Shown here: in pieces, positions 48,308 to 58,952 of the stretch | Position numbering within the stretch: position 1 is the stretch's first letter | How the letters are laid out: every line of letters begins with the position of its first letter | Origin: Shewanella sp. 10N.286.48.A6 | GTDB taxonomy: Bacteria > Pseudomonadota > Gammaproteobacteria > Enterobacterales > Shewanellaceae | Length of the DNA stretch: 64,000 bases | Assembly (NCBI RefSeq): GCF_002873135.1 | Contig: NZ_MCVI01000018.1 | Location: forward strand, 37,611-101,610 | Direction: 5' to 3' | The notes under the pieces: model-generated | What the model saw: the letters and a program-made list of their open reading frames with translations, nothing else | Told to the model about the DNA's origin: nothing | Databases searched by the model: none | Position numbers and translations under genes: made by a program

Positions 48308-50821
48308 TTATTTGGCAAACCAAATGTCGTCACGATACGCACTAATAGTGTTGTCACTAGAAAAACGTCCGCTGGATGCAGTATTTCTAATACTCATTTG
48401 AGTCCAGTGTTCTTGATTGGCATAGGCAGCAGCGACGTTTTCTTGTGCTACGCGATATGCATCAAAATCGGCGGCGATCATCCATTGATCATATGGGTCT
48501 TCAATGGCAGCAATAATGCTGTCAAAAATACCCGGTTCCACTAAATTGAAATGGCCACTTTTAAGCATCTCTAACACATGTTTGAGTGCGGGTGACTGTT
48601 GAATATATTGATGGGGGTTGTAGTGAGATTTAAGCTGACTAACCTCGTCAGCATTAAGACCAAATAAGAAGAAGTTGTCATCACCCACTTCTTCAAGCAT
48701 TTCAACGTTTGCACCATCGAGGGTGCCTATGGTGAGAGCGCCATTCATCATAAATTTCATATTGCCGGTGCCCGATGCTTCTTTACCAGCAGTGGAGATT
48801 TGCTCAGATAAATCTGTGGCCGGGCAAATTTTTTCCATGGCGCTGACGTTATAGTTTGGCAAAAAAGCAAAACGTAAATATGGCGTTACCACAGGATCTG
48901 AGTTCACCATATGGGCCACATTATTGGCGAGTTTGATGATTTGCTTGGCCATGGCATAACCAGGCGCCGCTTTGCCGCCAATCAGCACACAACGGGGCTG
49001 CATCCCTTGGGTATCACCCGCCACAATGCGTTGATATAAATGAATAACATGCAATATATTCAGTAACTGGCGTTTGTATTCATGAATGCGCTTAACCTGT
49101 ACGTCAAACATCATCTTAGGGTCAAACTCAACCTCACACTCAGCTGCCACTAATTTGGCTAAATCTACCTTGTTATCAAATTTGACGGTCTGCCACTGCT
49201 TCAAAAAGGCTTGGTCATCGGTAAAGGCATTAAGGGCTGTTAGCTGGGTTAAATCGGTCACCCAACTATCACCTAAACGGCGAGTAATTAGCTGTGCCAA
49301 GCGCGGATTACAATGGGCCAGCCAGCGCCTTGGCGTCACACCGTTGGTTTTATTATTGAATTTGTGTGGCCATAGCTGATAAAAATCATTAAACAAACCA
49401 GACTTTAATAATTGGGTATGCAGACCTGCGACGCCATTAACCGAAAAGCTAGCCACAATTGCAAGGTATGCCATTCTCACATGGGGTTCGTGGCCTTCTT
49501 CGATAATCGACATCGCCGCTAATTTGTCATTATCACCTGGCCAATGGTGAGCAACGGCTTCGAGGTAACGGGCATTAATTTCATAAATAATGTCCAAAAT
49601 GCGTGGCAACATGTGCTTTAGCATGCGCACAGGCCAGCGCTCTAGCGCTTCTGGTAGCAAGGTGTGATTAGTGTATGCCACGCTGCTTGAGGTAATATCC
49701 CATGCTTGATCCCAATCCAAGCCATAGGTATCCATGAGCAAACGCATTAATTCAGGTACTGAAATACTGGGGTGAGTATCATTAAGTTGCATGGCATTAA
49801 GCTCACTAAAGCGACTAAAATCGCTGCCATGAACCGCCACATAGCGCAGTAAAATGTCCTGTAAACTGGCCGAAGATAAAAAATACTGCTGCCTTAAACG
49901 CAGCTCTTTACCATTTTCACTGGCGTCATTGGGGTACAGCACCATGGTAATTTGCTCGGCCATATTTTTACGGGCCACGGCCTCGGTATAATCACCATCA
50001 TTAAATTCTGCTAAATCAAAATCATCAGTGGCTTCAGCTTTCCACAGCCTTAACGTATTAATCCGACCGTTTTTATAGCCGGGTACTGGCATATCGTGTG
50101 GCACTGCGTTGACATCTTGAGTATCAATCCACACATAATGACGATGACCTTGTAGATCGACATAGGATTCAGTATGGCCAAAAAATGGCACACTAATGGT
50201 GTGATTGGCTAATCTCACTTCCCATGGATTGCCTTCTCTTAACCAGCGATCCGGTTGCTCTATTTGATATCCATCAACCACTTTTTGCTTAAACATGCCG
50301 TATTCATAGCGAATACCATAACCAACAACCGCAAGGTCTAAACTAGCGCAACTATCTAAAAAGCACGCGGCTAAGCGGCCTAAACCGCCGTTGCCTAACC
50401 CAGCATCAAGCTCGGCTTCTTGTAAGGTTTCTAAATCTACTGCGTAGCTATTTAGTGCTTCACGAGTTTGGTCAGTTAAATCTAAACTGAGTAAAGCATT
50501 ACCTAAAGTGCGGCCCATTAAAAATTCCAGCGATAAATAAGCCACTTGTTTTTGCTGATATTGGTTATCCTTTAAGCGTGTTTCTCGCCATTGCTGCAGT
50601 AAATTGGCTTTAACCGCTGACGCTAACGCCCCATACATATCATTGGTGGCATTTTCATCACGGCTTAACACCCCTTGAAGCTGTCGCTTAAAGGTGGCAT
50701 CTAAACTGTCACAAGGATCGCAATCTAGATGGTCATTACTTTTTGGTTCACTTTTGAGTGTCGATTTAGCCGCTTTAGTGGCCGGTTTTTTCTCGCGGGT
50801 TTTCCTTTTAGTGACTGTCAT
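48308..50821 (-). CDS. glgP: Glycogen/starch phosphorylase
   Basis: Releases glucose-1-phosphate from alpha-1,4-glucans. 837 residues (E. coli 815) with the PLP-lysine segment EASGTGNMKFMMNGAL and the N-terminal YLSLEFLMGR. A basic N-terminal extension rich in K/T precedes the fold. Its start overlaps the end of glgX by 14 bases, so translation is coupled. Confidence 0.97.
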   Translation of the reverse strand: MTVTKRKTREKKPATKAAKSTLKSEPKSNDHLDCDPCDSLDATFKRQLQGVLSRDENATNDMYGALASAVKANLLQQWRETRLKDNQYQQKQVAYLSLEFLMGRTLGNALLSLDLTDQTREALNSYAVDLETLQEAELDAGLGNGGLGRLAACFLDSCASLDLAVVGYGIRYEYGMFKQKVVDGYQIEQPDRWLREGNPWEVRLANHTISVPFFGHTESYVDLQGHRHYVWIDTQDVNAVPHDMPVPGYKNGRINTLRLWKAEATDDFDLAEFNDGDYTEAVARKNMAEQITMVLYPNDASENGKELRLRQQYFLSSASLQDILLRYVAVHGSDFSRFSELNAMQLNDTHPSISVPELMRLLMDTYGLDWDQAWDITSSSVAYTNHTLLPEALERWPVRMLKHMLPRILDIIYEINARYLEAVAHHWPGDNDKLAAMSIIEEGHEPHVRMAYLAIVASFSVNGVAGLHTQLLKSGLFNDFYQLWPHKFNNKTNGVTPRRWLAHCNPRLAQLITRRLGDSWVTDLTQLTALNAFTDDQAFLKQWQTVKFDNKVDLAKLVAAECEVEFDPKMMFDVQVKRIHEYKRQLLNILHVIHLYQRIVAGDTQGMQPRCVLIGGKAAPGYAMAKQIIKLANNVAHMVNSDPVVTPYLRFAFLPNYNVSAMEKICPATDLSEQISTAGKEASGTGNMKFMMNGALTIGTLDGANVEMLEEVGDDNFFLFGLNADEVSQLKSHYNPHQYIQQSPALKHVLEMLKSGHFNLVEPGIFDSIIAAIEDPYDQWMIAADFDAYRVAQENVAAAYANQEHWTQMSIRNTASSGRFSSDNTISAYRDDIWFAK

Positions 50822-52937
50822 CGATTAATTCCTTATCTTGAACTAGTTGAAAATTGGCATGAAATAACATCAGGCTTCGACTTTGGAGTACTGCCTTACT
50901 TTCTTTAATCAATTCACTTTGCGCTAAATTGTCGTTATTAAGGTTTTGGGTTGACAGCAAGCATTGCCAAAGGCCGTAACAATTTAAACTCGGTAAGGTA
51001 AATGATTGATTTTCAACATCAGCATTGAGTACCAGTAATAGTGCGTGGGGTTGTTGCGCCAATTCACCGGAAGTTATCACCACCGCCAAACTGCGACAGC
51101 TTTGTTCACTCCATTGGCGTTTGGACATAGGTTCGCCATCACGCCCATACCAAACAAAGCCACTATCACGTTTATTATCAGGTACATGAATAAAGTCTTT
51201 ATGACATAAAATCGGGAAGCGCTGACGTAAGTTAATTAATTGCGAGGTAAATTCAACTAATGACCAATCAATAGTTTGCCAGTCTATCCAGCTAATCTTA
51301 TTGTCTTGACAATAAGCATTGTTATTGCCTTGCTGACTGTGACCCATCTCGTCACCACACAAGATCATGGGTACCCCTTGAGACAGCAATAGCGTGGCAA
51401 GAAAGTTTCGTTGCTGACGTTGACGAGTTTGGTTAATCACAACTTTGCTGGTTTCGCCTTCTTCGCCGTAATTGGCACTGAGGTTTTCATGATGGCCGTC
51501 ACGGTTTCCTTCACCATTGGCCAAGTTATGCCGTTGGTTAAAACTGACTAAGTCTTTTAAGGTGTAACCATCATGACTGGTAATGAAATTGATACTCGCC
51601 GATGGACTGCGACCATGGTGTTCAAAAAAATCATCTGAACCATGAAAGCGTCTGGCAAATTCAGGGAGCATGCCATGATCGCCGCGCCAAAAACGGCGCA
51701 TAGTATCTCGGTAGCGATCGTTCCATTCACTAAAGGCAATAGGATAATTACCCAGCTGATAACCCCCAGGGCCAATATCCCAAGGCTCTGCAATCAGTTT
51801 CACCTGACACAGCACGGGATCTTGCGCTAAGGCATCAAAAAAACCGCATCCTGGATCAAAACCATAGGTTTCACGGCCTAAACAACTGGCTAAATCAAAT
51901 CTAAAGCCATCAACCCCCATGACTTCAACCCAATATCGCAATGAGTCCATAATCAATTGCAACACTTGCGGGTGGTTGGAATTAAAGGTGTTACCACAAC
52001 CGGTATCATTGATATACAAACGCTGTTCGTTAGACACCAATCGATAATAGTTGGCGTTGTCGATGCCGCGAAAGCTTAAGGTGGGCCCCAAACGACTGCC
52101 TTCTGCGGTATGGTTATAAACCACATCTAAGATCACTTCGATACCCGCATCGTGCAGGCTATCAACCATGTCACGAAACTCAGTAATACTTTCGCCACTC
52201 ATATAAGCTGCGTTGGGTGCAAAAAATCCAATGCTGTTGTAGCCCCAGTAATTACTGAGGTTCTTTTCGATTAAAAATGGCTCATTGAAAAAGCTTTGCA
52301 CTGGCAGTAGTTCAACACAGTTAACCCCTAACTGGGTTAAATATTGGATACTGCTGGGGGCTGCAAGGCCAGCATAAGTGCCTTTAATATCATCATTTAC
52401 TTCAGGATTTAACACACTAAAACCTTTCACATGGGTTTCATAAATGATGGTTTGCTCTAAAGGAATATTAAGCCTTTTAACCGGTCTGTTTCTTAGTGCT
52501 CTGTCATCTACTACACAGCATTTGGGCATGTATTTGGCGTTATCTTTGCTGCAAAAAGATAAATCAGAATCAGGGCTATCAATTTGATAGCCATAAGTTG
52601 CATCGTTAGCTTCAAGTTCACCAAACAGCTGCTTGGCGTAAGGGTCTAGCAATAGTTTATGATGATTAAAGCGGTGCCCAAGTAAGGGTTGATAGGGTCC
52701 ATAAACCCGATAACCATATAAGGTACCCGCTTTCGCTTGTGGCAAGTAACCATGCCAAATTTGTCTGGTTTTTTGGGTTAACGGAAATTGTTGTTCGTTA
52801 AGCCCAAACTCGTCAAAAAGACATAGCACCACTTGGGTGGCGTTAGCTGAAAATAGCGCAAAGTTCACGCCATTATCACCAACGCTGGCGCCCAAGGGGT
52901 AAGGCTTTCCTGTAAGCAAAGGGTTAACCGATTCCAT
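50808..52937 (-). CDS. glgX: Glycogen debranching enzyme (isoamylase type)
   Basis: Cuts alpha-1,6 branches of phosphorylase-limit glucans. 709 residues: CBM48 N-domain and GH13_11 catalytic domain with nucleophile D in GFRFDLAS, acid E in LIAEPWDIG and D in FITSHDGYTL. Longer than E. coli GlgX (657). Two bases separate it from glgB and its end overlaps glgP. Confidence 0.95.
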   Translation of the reverse strand: MESVNPLLTGKPYPLGASVGDNGVNFALFSANATQVVLCLFDEFGLNEQQFPLTQKTRQIWHGYLPQAKAGTLYGYRVYGPYQPLLGHRFNHHKLLLDPYAKQLFGELEANDATYGYQIDSPDSDLSFCSKDNAKYMPKCCVVDDRALRNRPVKRLNIPLEQTIIYETHVKGFSVLNPEVNDDIKGTYAGLAAPSSIQYLTQLGVNCVELLPVQSFFNEPFLIEKNLSNYWGYNSIGFFAPNAAYMSGESITEFRDMVDSLHDAGIEVILDVVYNHTAEGSRLGPTLSFRGIDNANYYRLVSNEQRLYINDTGCGNTFNSNHPQVLQLIMDSLRYWVEVMGVDGFRFDLASCLGRETYGFDPGCGFFDALAQDPVLCQVKLIAEPWDIGPGGYQLGNYPIAFSEWNDRYRDTMRRFWRGDHGMLPEFARRFHGSDDFFEHHGRSPSASINFITSHDGYTLKDLVSFNQRHNLANGEGNRDGHHENLSANYGEEGETSKVVINQTRQRQQRNFLATLLLSQGVPMILCGDEMGHSQQGNNNAYCQDNKISWIDWQTIDWSLVEFTSQLINLRQRFPILCHKDFIHVPDNKRDSGFVWYGRDGEPMSKRQWSEQSCRSLAVVITSGELAQQPHALLLVLNADVENQSFTLPSLNCYGLWQCLLSTQNLNNDNLAQSELIKESKAVLQSRSLMLFHANFQLVQDKELIDDSH

Positions 52938-52939
52938 AG

Positions 52940-55177
52940 TTAATCCTCTTCAGATTCTAAACTGGTGCGGGCGGCCTTAACACTGAGCACAATCGTCGCC
53001 AATGGCGGTACAGTCACCAGACCACTGCGTGCCATCCCTTGCCAGTCAACATCGGTATTAATAATGGTGTCATTGCTTACCGCGCTACCGCCATAACACG
53101 GGCTATCACTATTGAGCACTTCGATATAATCATTTTCAGAAGGTAAACCGACCCTAAAGTCGTAATGCACTTGCGGGGTCATATTGACCACAAATATTAA
53201 ATGCTGCCCACTGTCTTTGGCATAGCGAATAAAACTAAAGATACTGGCATCACCATTATCACAATCCAGCCATTGAAAACCTGATGGCTGATGGTCCAGT
53301 TCATATAAGGCAGGGCTTTCACTGTATAAGCTATTGAGATCTCTAACCCAATCTTGCATGCCTTGGTGCGGCGCGTATTGCAGTAAATGCCAATCTAGGC
53401 TTTGGTTATGATTCCACTCATCACGTTGGGCAAACTCTGTGCCCATAAACAGCAGTTTTTTACCTGGATGGCCCCACATAAAGCCTAAAAAGCTTCTTAA
53501 GGTGGCAAACTTTTGCCAATCATCACCGGGAATTTTATGCAGTAACGAGCCTTTACCGTGCACCACTTCATCGTGACTTAAGGACAAAATAAATTGCTCG
53601 GTATAGGCATACACTAAGCTAAAGGTCATTTCATGGTGGTGATGTTTACGGTAAATGGGATCGCGACTAAGGTAACTCAAGCAGTCATTCATCCAGCCCA
53701 TATTCCACTTAAAGCCAAAGCCTAAGCCACCATTTTCAGTGGTGTCAGTCACTCCGCCCCAAGCGGTTGATTCTTCTGCCACCATAGTGACACCTGGGTA
53801 GGCGGCATAGATTCGCTCATTGAGCAATTTCAAAAATTCAATGGCTTGAATGTTTTCGCGTCCGCCATACTCATTAGGCAGCCATTGACCAGATTCTCGG
53901 CTGTAATCGAGATATAGCATGGAAGACACGGCATCTAGCCTTAGCCCATCGAAGTGAAACTCTTCAAGCCAATAACAGGCATTACTGAGTAAAAAGCTTT
54001 GTACTTCGCCGCGGCCGTAATTAAATATTAAAGTGTCCCAGTCAGGATGCTCCCCTTGACGTGGATCTTGATGTTCATACAAACAACTGCCGTCAAACTT
54101 AGCCAGTCCATGAGGGTCTTTAGGGAAATGAGCCGGCACCCAGTCTAATAAAACCCCAATATCATGTTGATGACATTCATCTATAAAGGCTTTTAAGCCA
54201 ACGGGATCACCAAAGCGGTAAGTTGCTGCATATAAACCAACAGGTTGATAACCCCAAGAGCCATCAAATGGGTATTCACTGATTGGCATCAGTTGCAGGT
54301 GGGTAAAGCCCATTTCTTTAAGATATGGAATCAATTCATCAGCTAAGTCTTGATAACTGAGGTAACTATCGCCCCACTCACCTTTACGCTTCCATGAAGC
54401 GAGATGAACTTCATAAACAGACATAGGCAATTGATGTAGTTGCTGTTTTGCGCGCAGCTTAAGCCATTTTTTGTCTTGCCATTTATAATCAGTTTTGTGT
54501 GGAACAACCGATGAATTACCCGGCGCTGCTTGCATTTGAATCGCATAAGGGTCGGCTTTTTCAGTTAAAGCGCCATCTTGTGTAGTGACACTAAATTTAT
54601 AAAATTGGCCTGCATCAGCATTGGGAATAAATATTTCCCAAATGCCATTACTAGGATGAAAGCGCATGATATGGGCTCTGCCATCCCAATGATTAAAATC
54701 ACCTACTACGGCAACTTTTTGAGCATTCGGCGCCCAGACACAAAAATGAACACCTTCTACACCTGCGATAGTCTTCCAGTTCGCACCTAGAAATTGGTAG
54801 CTTTTTTGCTGCTTTCCTTCAGCAAATAAGTAGATGTCATCATCATCCAGCAAGCTGCCAAACTGGTAGGGATCGATTATGGTTTCAATACTCATTGGAA
54901 AAGTCACTTTTAAGCTATATAAAAATGGCTTAACCCGTCGTCCCATAGTGCCAGCAAATAAACCCTGCTCATCAACTTGGGTTAATGAAGCGACTTTTTT
55001 ACCATCTTTTAGACTGATCACTTCAACTTCTATTGCACCTTTGACGAAGCATCTAACGATCAAAGATTTGCCATTGTCGGCTTTATGCATACCCAGTAAT
55101 GAAAATGCATCAGTAAAATTACCACTCAGTAATGCGGTATCGGTTCCATGATTAAAATAAGGGGCATTATTAGTCAT
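52940..55177 (-). CDS. glgB: 1,4-alpha-glucan branching enzyme
   Basis: Forms alpha-1,6 branch points. 745 residues with two CBM48-type N-domains and GH13_9 catalytic domain: nucleophile D in [12 protein letters not shown], acid E in [10 protein letters not shown] and D in [15 protein letters not shown] 55177 is taken as start because GGAG lies about ten bases upstream; an in-frame ATG five codons earlier overlaps that site. Confidence 0.96.
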   Translation of the reverse strand: MTNNAPYFNHGTDTALLSGNFTDAFSLLGMHKADNGKSLIVRCFVKGAIEVEVISLKDGKKVASLTQVDEQGLFAGTMGRRVKPFLYSLKVTFPMSIETIIDPYQFGSLLDDDDIYLFAEGKQQKSYQFLGANWKTIAGVEGVHFCVWAPNAQKVAVVGDFNHWDGRAHIMRFHPSNGIWEIFIPNADAGQFYKFSVTTQDGALTEKADPYAIQMQAAPGNSSVVPHKTDYKWQDKKWLKLRAKQQLHQLPMSVYEVHLASWKRKGEWGDSYLSYQDLADELIPYLKEMGFTHLQLMPISEYPFDGSWGYQPVGLYAATYRFGDPVGLKAFIDECHQHDIGVLLDWVPAHFPKDPHGLAKFDGSCLYEHQDPRQGEHPDWDTLIFNYGRGEVQSFLLSNACYWLEEFHFDGLRLDAVSSMLYLDYSRESGQWLPNEYGGRENIQAIEFLKLLNERIYAAYPGVTMVAEESTAWGGVTDTTENGGLGFGFKWNMGWMNDCLSYLSRDPIYRKHHHHEMTFSLVYAYTEQFILSLSHDEVVHGKGSLLHKIPGDDWQKFATLRSFLGFMWGHPGKKLLFMGTEFAQRDEWNHNQSLDWHLLQYAPHQGMQDWVRDLNSLYSESPALYELDHQPSGFQWLDCDNGDASIFSFIRYAKDSGQHLIFVVNMTPQVHYDFRVGLPSENDYIEVLNSDSPCYGGSAVSNDTIINTDVDWQGMARSGLVTVPPLATIVLSVKAARTSLESEED

Positions 55178-55231
55178 TTTGCATTGCTCCATAAATGTTT
55201 GAATTAATGATTACGCTGTTCGTTATTCGCA

Positions 55232-57418
55232 TTAGCCGTAAACAGCACATTCAGGCTTGCCGCTGTCATCTATATATTTGCTACGTCTGGTTTTATTGAT
55301 GGCATCGAGCCTGTTATTGACTGTTGAATCTGCTGAAATTTGTTCTAAAGTGCGACTTAAGCGTCGACACCAATTGGGGTATTGTTTCCAAGTACCGGGA
55401 ATGTTTATCGGTTTGACTTCATCGATCAGATCGTCAATTTGAATGCTATATAGGGCTGAATTACCCGATGCCGATAACTGGAGCCAAGCAAGCATTAATT
55501 GCTCAAAATCAACTTCACCCATCACAATATTGGCTTTGATAAGATGATGCTGACTAAGTAAATCCAGTAGTTGTTGTTTCTCTATCAGCCTTAGCGATTT
55601 CGCCTCATCAAGTTGTTGCTCGTTGTCATACAGATTTAACTGATGCCGTAATTCAATATCTGCCGCAGTCCACCACGCCGTTAATGTCGGCACATCATGG
55701 TTTGCTAGCATCATCAAACTGTGAGACTTATAAAAGGCGGGGTTCATAAAGCCGTCATTATGTTTAGCAAAGTAAAATAACTCGTTAGAGAATATTTTTG
55801 CTTTAGCTAGGTTGGCGACAATTTCTGGCGGCACTATGCCAAGGTCTTCGCCAATTAACACACATTGGGCTCGCTGACTTTCTAGGCACAAAATGGCTAA
55901 TAAAGTATCCAATGGGTAATACACATATGCCCCATTGCCTAAACCTTCCTGCTTAGGCCACCACCATAAGCGTAATAAGCCCATGACATGATCGATTCGT
56001 AAACCGCCACAAGACACCATATTCGAGCGGATCAAATCAATGAAATGCTCAAATTTATGCTGGGCTAATTTGATAGGGTCAAATGGCGTTAAACCCCAGT
56101 TTTGCCCTTGAGGGGCAAAAGGATCTGGCGGTGCACCAATATTGGCATTGGTACAAAAATTATCGATATTTTCACAGACTTCAGCCCCCGTAGGCGAGGC
56201 ACCGACTGCCATATCACGAATTAGCCCTAAGGACATGCCTGCAGTTTTGGCTTTTGCCTGACACTGAAGTAATTGCTCATAAGCGATAAATTGTAAATAA
56301 CACAGAAATTCTGCATCTGTAAAACACGAATTTCGCTGTTGCTGGTGGGTGACATATTGGCTTAAACCTTCACCCTGCTGTTGCTTAAAACAGGCAAAGT
56401 CTAGATAGCGTTTACTGTGGTTGTTTTTATGCTCTTTAATAAACGCGTTAAATAGCATTTGATAAATAGAAAATTTAGTTTCATGTATCTCGCAGTAATC
56501 AAGCAATCTAGACTGAGCTAATTGATATTGTTTATTTCGCCAAAGCTTAGAAGTTATAACCCCTTCAATGGCAGCGTATTCAGCCACTGACTCGATGTGA
56601 ATGTATAACGGATTAAGTCGACGTCTATCTGATGGGCTATAAGGGCTGGCACTTTCTGGTAAATCCAGAGCGTGTAATGGGTTTAGTAAAATAAAATCTG
56701 CGCCTTTGGCAGCAGCTAACTCGATGAGCTTTTGTAAATCATTAAAGTCACCAATCCCCCACTGGCTTTGGCTAGTAAGGCTATAAAGTTGGGTGCTAAG
56801 CCCCCATTTGGCTGTTTTACTGTCAGCATGAACATAGGCGCTGCGCGGCGCAATCATTAATTGACCGGTATATGTTTCACTGGAGCTTGCAGATTCAACA
56901 GTGGCACTGATACCGTGGTAACCAAGGCCTAGGGGGGCATTAATGTCATCATTTAATTGATACTGATATTTAAGATAACTGATACCATCAATGCCATAAT
57001 CACCCACAACCCGCATTTGGCCGAGGCTGATTGGAAAATGAAATTTATCACCATGTTCAATTTCAATCTCAACTTTTATGCTGCCAGTAAAATGCTCAGG
57101 TAAATGAAACTCAACAATAGGGTCATCCACATAGCTCCATTGAAACCCATGCAGAGGCTGTAACCATGGCGCGGCATCTAATTCAAAAATCCGTTGCTGA
57201 ATAAATTCATCGCTTAAAGTCGAGCTAACAAAAGAACGATTAGCAGCAATATTATTTAGCGTGTCACTAGTTGATGCACCTTTAGTTGATGTATCATTAA
57301 CACACATGGATTGTAAAATTCCATTTCTATCTAGAGGCTGGATCTGTACATTGTTGCCAAAGCAATCTATAAACTCAGCGCCTACGCCTTGCAAATACAG
57401 TAACTTCCCTAGTCCCAT
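55232..57418 (-). CDS. malQ: 4-alpha-glucanotransferase (amylomaltase)
   Basis: Disproportionates malto-oligosaccharides, linking maltodextrin use to glycogen turnover. 728 residues with an N-terminal beta domain and GH77 catalytic core; catalytic D in LRIDHVMGLLRLWW, E in VLIGEDLGIVP and D in LANHDVPTL. ATG 57418 is chosen (AGGGTGA five bases upstream) over a GTG three codons earlier. First gene of the malQ-glgB-glgX-glgP-glgC-glgA unit; 54 bp before glgB. Confidence 0.95.
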   Translation of the reverse strand: MGLGKLLYLQGVGAEFIDCFGNNVQIQPLDRNGILQSMCVNDTSTKGASTSDTLNNIAANRSFVSSTLSDEFIQQRIFELDAAPWLQPLHGFQWSYVDDPIVEFHLPEHFTGSIKVEIEIEHGDKFHFPISLGQMRVVGDYGIDGISYLKYQYQLNDDINAPLGLGYHGISATVESASSSETYTGQLMIAPRSAYVHADSKTAKWGLSTQLYSLTSQSQWGIGDFNDLQKLIELAAAKGADFILLNPLHALDLPESASPYSPSDRRRLNPLYIHIESVAEYAAIEGVITSKLWRNKQYQLAQSRLLDYCEIHETKFSIYQMLFNAFIKEHKNNHSKRYLDFACFKQQQGEGLSQYVTHQQQRNSCFTDAEFLCYLQFIAYEQLLQCQAKAKTAGMSLGLIRDMAVGASPTGAEVCENIDNFCTNANIGAPPDPFAPQGQNWGLTPFDPIKLAQHKFEHFIDLIRSNMVSCGGLRIDHVMGLLRLWWWPKQEGLGNGAYVYYPLDTLLAILCLESQRAQCVLIGEDLGIVPPEIVANLAKAKIFSNELFYFAKHNDGFMNPAFYKSHSLMMLANHDVPTLTAWWTAADIELRHQLNLYDNEQQLDEAKSLRLIEKQQLLDLLSQHHLIKANIVMGEVDFEQLMLAWLQLSASGNSALYSIQIDDLIDEVKPINIPGTWKQYPNWCRRLSRTLEQISADSTVNNRLDAINKTRRSKYIDDSGKPECAVYG

Positions 57419-57820
57419 ATTTGTCACCCTCGCGAATGTCTTAACTGATTAATAACCCAGCAGTTACCATGCCAGCACAACATCACAGTTTAACGACAGT
57501 TTAATTTCAATCAGGTTACAGAATAAAAAGATTAAATTTCAAGATCTTAAAACCACTGATTGTAAATTAAATTTACAAACTTGTTTAAAACGAAATTAAA
57601 AGCGTAATTAAAAACAATCACTTTGGTGCATTAACGCACAGCAAACGTGCAAAAAAACCAAACCCAATTTTACTGCAGGGCCTATAAAGTAAAATAACAG
57701 CCATAAAACTTTGCTTATAAACAGCTTAAAACCGTCAAACTTGCGGTTATTGTGCTAATTTAAAGGGAAGACTTGCGCCATTTTATTTTTTAAAACCAAT
57801 ATGATTATCTGGGACGTTTG
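57419..57820. other. malQ-nudL divergent promoter region
   Basis: About 400 AT-rich bases containing the control region of the glycogen operon. The outstanding element is a 19-bp near-perfect palindrome at 57560-57578. No coding signal. Confidence 0.5.
57560..57578. promoter_or_regulatory. Putative operator of the glycogen operon
   Basis: TTGTAAATTAAATTTACAA: two 9-bp perfect arms around one central base, 142 bp upstream of malQ. The form is that of a dimeric regulator site; which regulator is unknown. Confidence 0.5.
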
Positions 57821-58414
57821 ATGAATACTACGCAGTTCAATATTCACTTTTCATTGCAAACATTAACAAACCATATTGTTTCCCCACCAAAAGAGCTTCG
57901 CTCTAGAAAAGCCGCGGTATTAGTGCCTTTACTCGAAGTAGATGGCGAGCTTCAACTGTTGCTAACCAAAAGAGCATTACATTTACGCGCCCACCCAGGT
58001 CAATTTAGTTTCCCTGGCGGTAAAGTAGATAAACAAGATAGCAGTATGATTTTTACTGCCCTTAGAGAGGCTGAAGAAGAGATTGCCTTATTACCTGAAA
58101 ATGTTGATGTGATCGGTACATTTCCGCCCCATACAACCTTTACCGGATTTGAAATAACCCCAGTTATCGGCATTGTTAAACAACCTTTTGAGATAGCGCT
58201 AGATCCAGGAGAAGTCGCCGAGGCTTTTTGGGTGCCACTTAAACACTTTTTAAACCCTAAAAATCGACACAGTATTCAGTATCAACGTCATGGCAGCTTT
58301 TATGATGTCCATTATATGCCCTATCAAGGTAAATTCATTTGGGGAGTAACAGCGGCAATCATTAATTTACTCTGTTGTCATTTAAACAATTCAGCTAACG
58401 TTTTTAATGGTTAA
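57821..58414 (+). CDS. nudL: Nudix CoA pyrophosphatase NudL-like
   Basis: Hydrolyses CoA or related nucleotides to 4'-phosphopantetheine and 3',5'-ADP. 197 residues with the CoA-specific motif LLTKRALHLRAHPGQFSFPG directly before the Nudix box (GGKVDK...REAEEEIAL). Start at ATG 57821, with GGGA seven bases upstream; a TTG one codon earlier is less likely. Confidence 0.92.
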   Translation: MNTTQFNIHFSLQTLTNHIVSPPKELRSRKAAVLVPLLEVDGELQLLLTKRALHLRAHPGQFSFPGGKVDKQDSSMIFTALREAEEEIALLPENVDVIGTFPPHTTFTGFEITPVIGIVKQPFEIALDPGEVAEAFWVPLKHFLNPKNRHSIQYQRHGSFYDVHYMPYQGKFIWGVTAAIINLLCCHLNNSANVFNG

Positions 58415-58952
58415 TAAAAGAAACTTAAGTTTAGTTTCCCTACAAACGAGATGATACCAACCATTCAAATAAGCTAGCGAATTACAAACCCGCTACCTGT
58501 GACATATTCAAGTGTTACAGTTAAAGCAGGCTCTCAGAATAATCGGTTCTCAATCCTTTTGAGCTCGCTATATTGGAACTAGCTATAATTTAAATCGCTA
58601 TAACAGCGGCTTCTATTAGCATAAGTCTCACTAAAATCCCCAAACTGGAAAACGGCTAAGCGCCAGCCACTGATAGCAGCCTAAGTAAGACTTGTATTAG
58701 CCTTGGTCATCTACATATCACCGCTAGTTAAGTTTGGCAGGTTTTAAATACATCACTTTGTCATACGCTTATAACTGAATTTTCAGATAAAAAAGTAATA
58801 TTGCCGCAATATTTTTAAGCAGATTCTGCTGGGTTTGTTAAAACTTGTGAAAATATCTGCCTGCAAGCGGCTTTTACCCTTGTGAAAAGCCCATTTCAAG
58901 GTAATATAAAGCCCCTATTTATATCATTGATTCATTGGAGAACTAAGCAACA
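58415..58952. other. Intergenic region before asnS
   Basis: 538 bp with no open frame of note. A promoter-like pair TTGTGA (58880-58885) and TAATAT (58902-58907), spacing 16 bp, lies about 45 bases before asnS. The rest looks featureless. Confidence 0.5.
58880..58907 (+). promoter_or_regulatory. Predicted asnS promoter
   Basis: TTGTGA, 16-bp spacer, TAATAT, followed by a GC-containing discriminator (AAAGCCCC) and a short leader to the asnS ATG. Confidence 0.4.
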
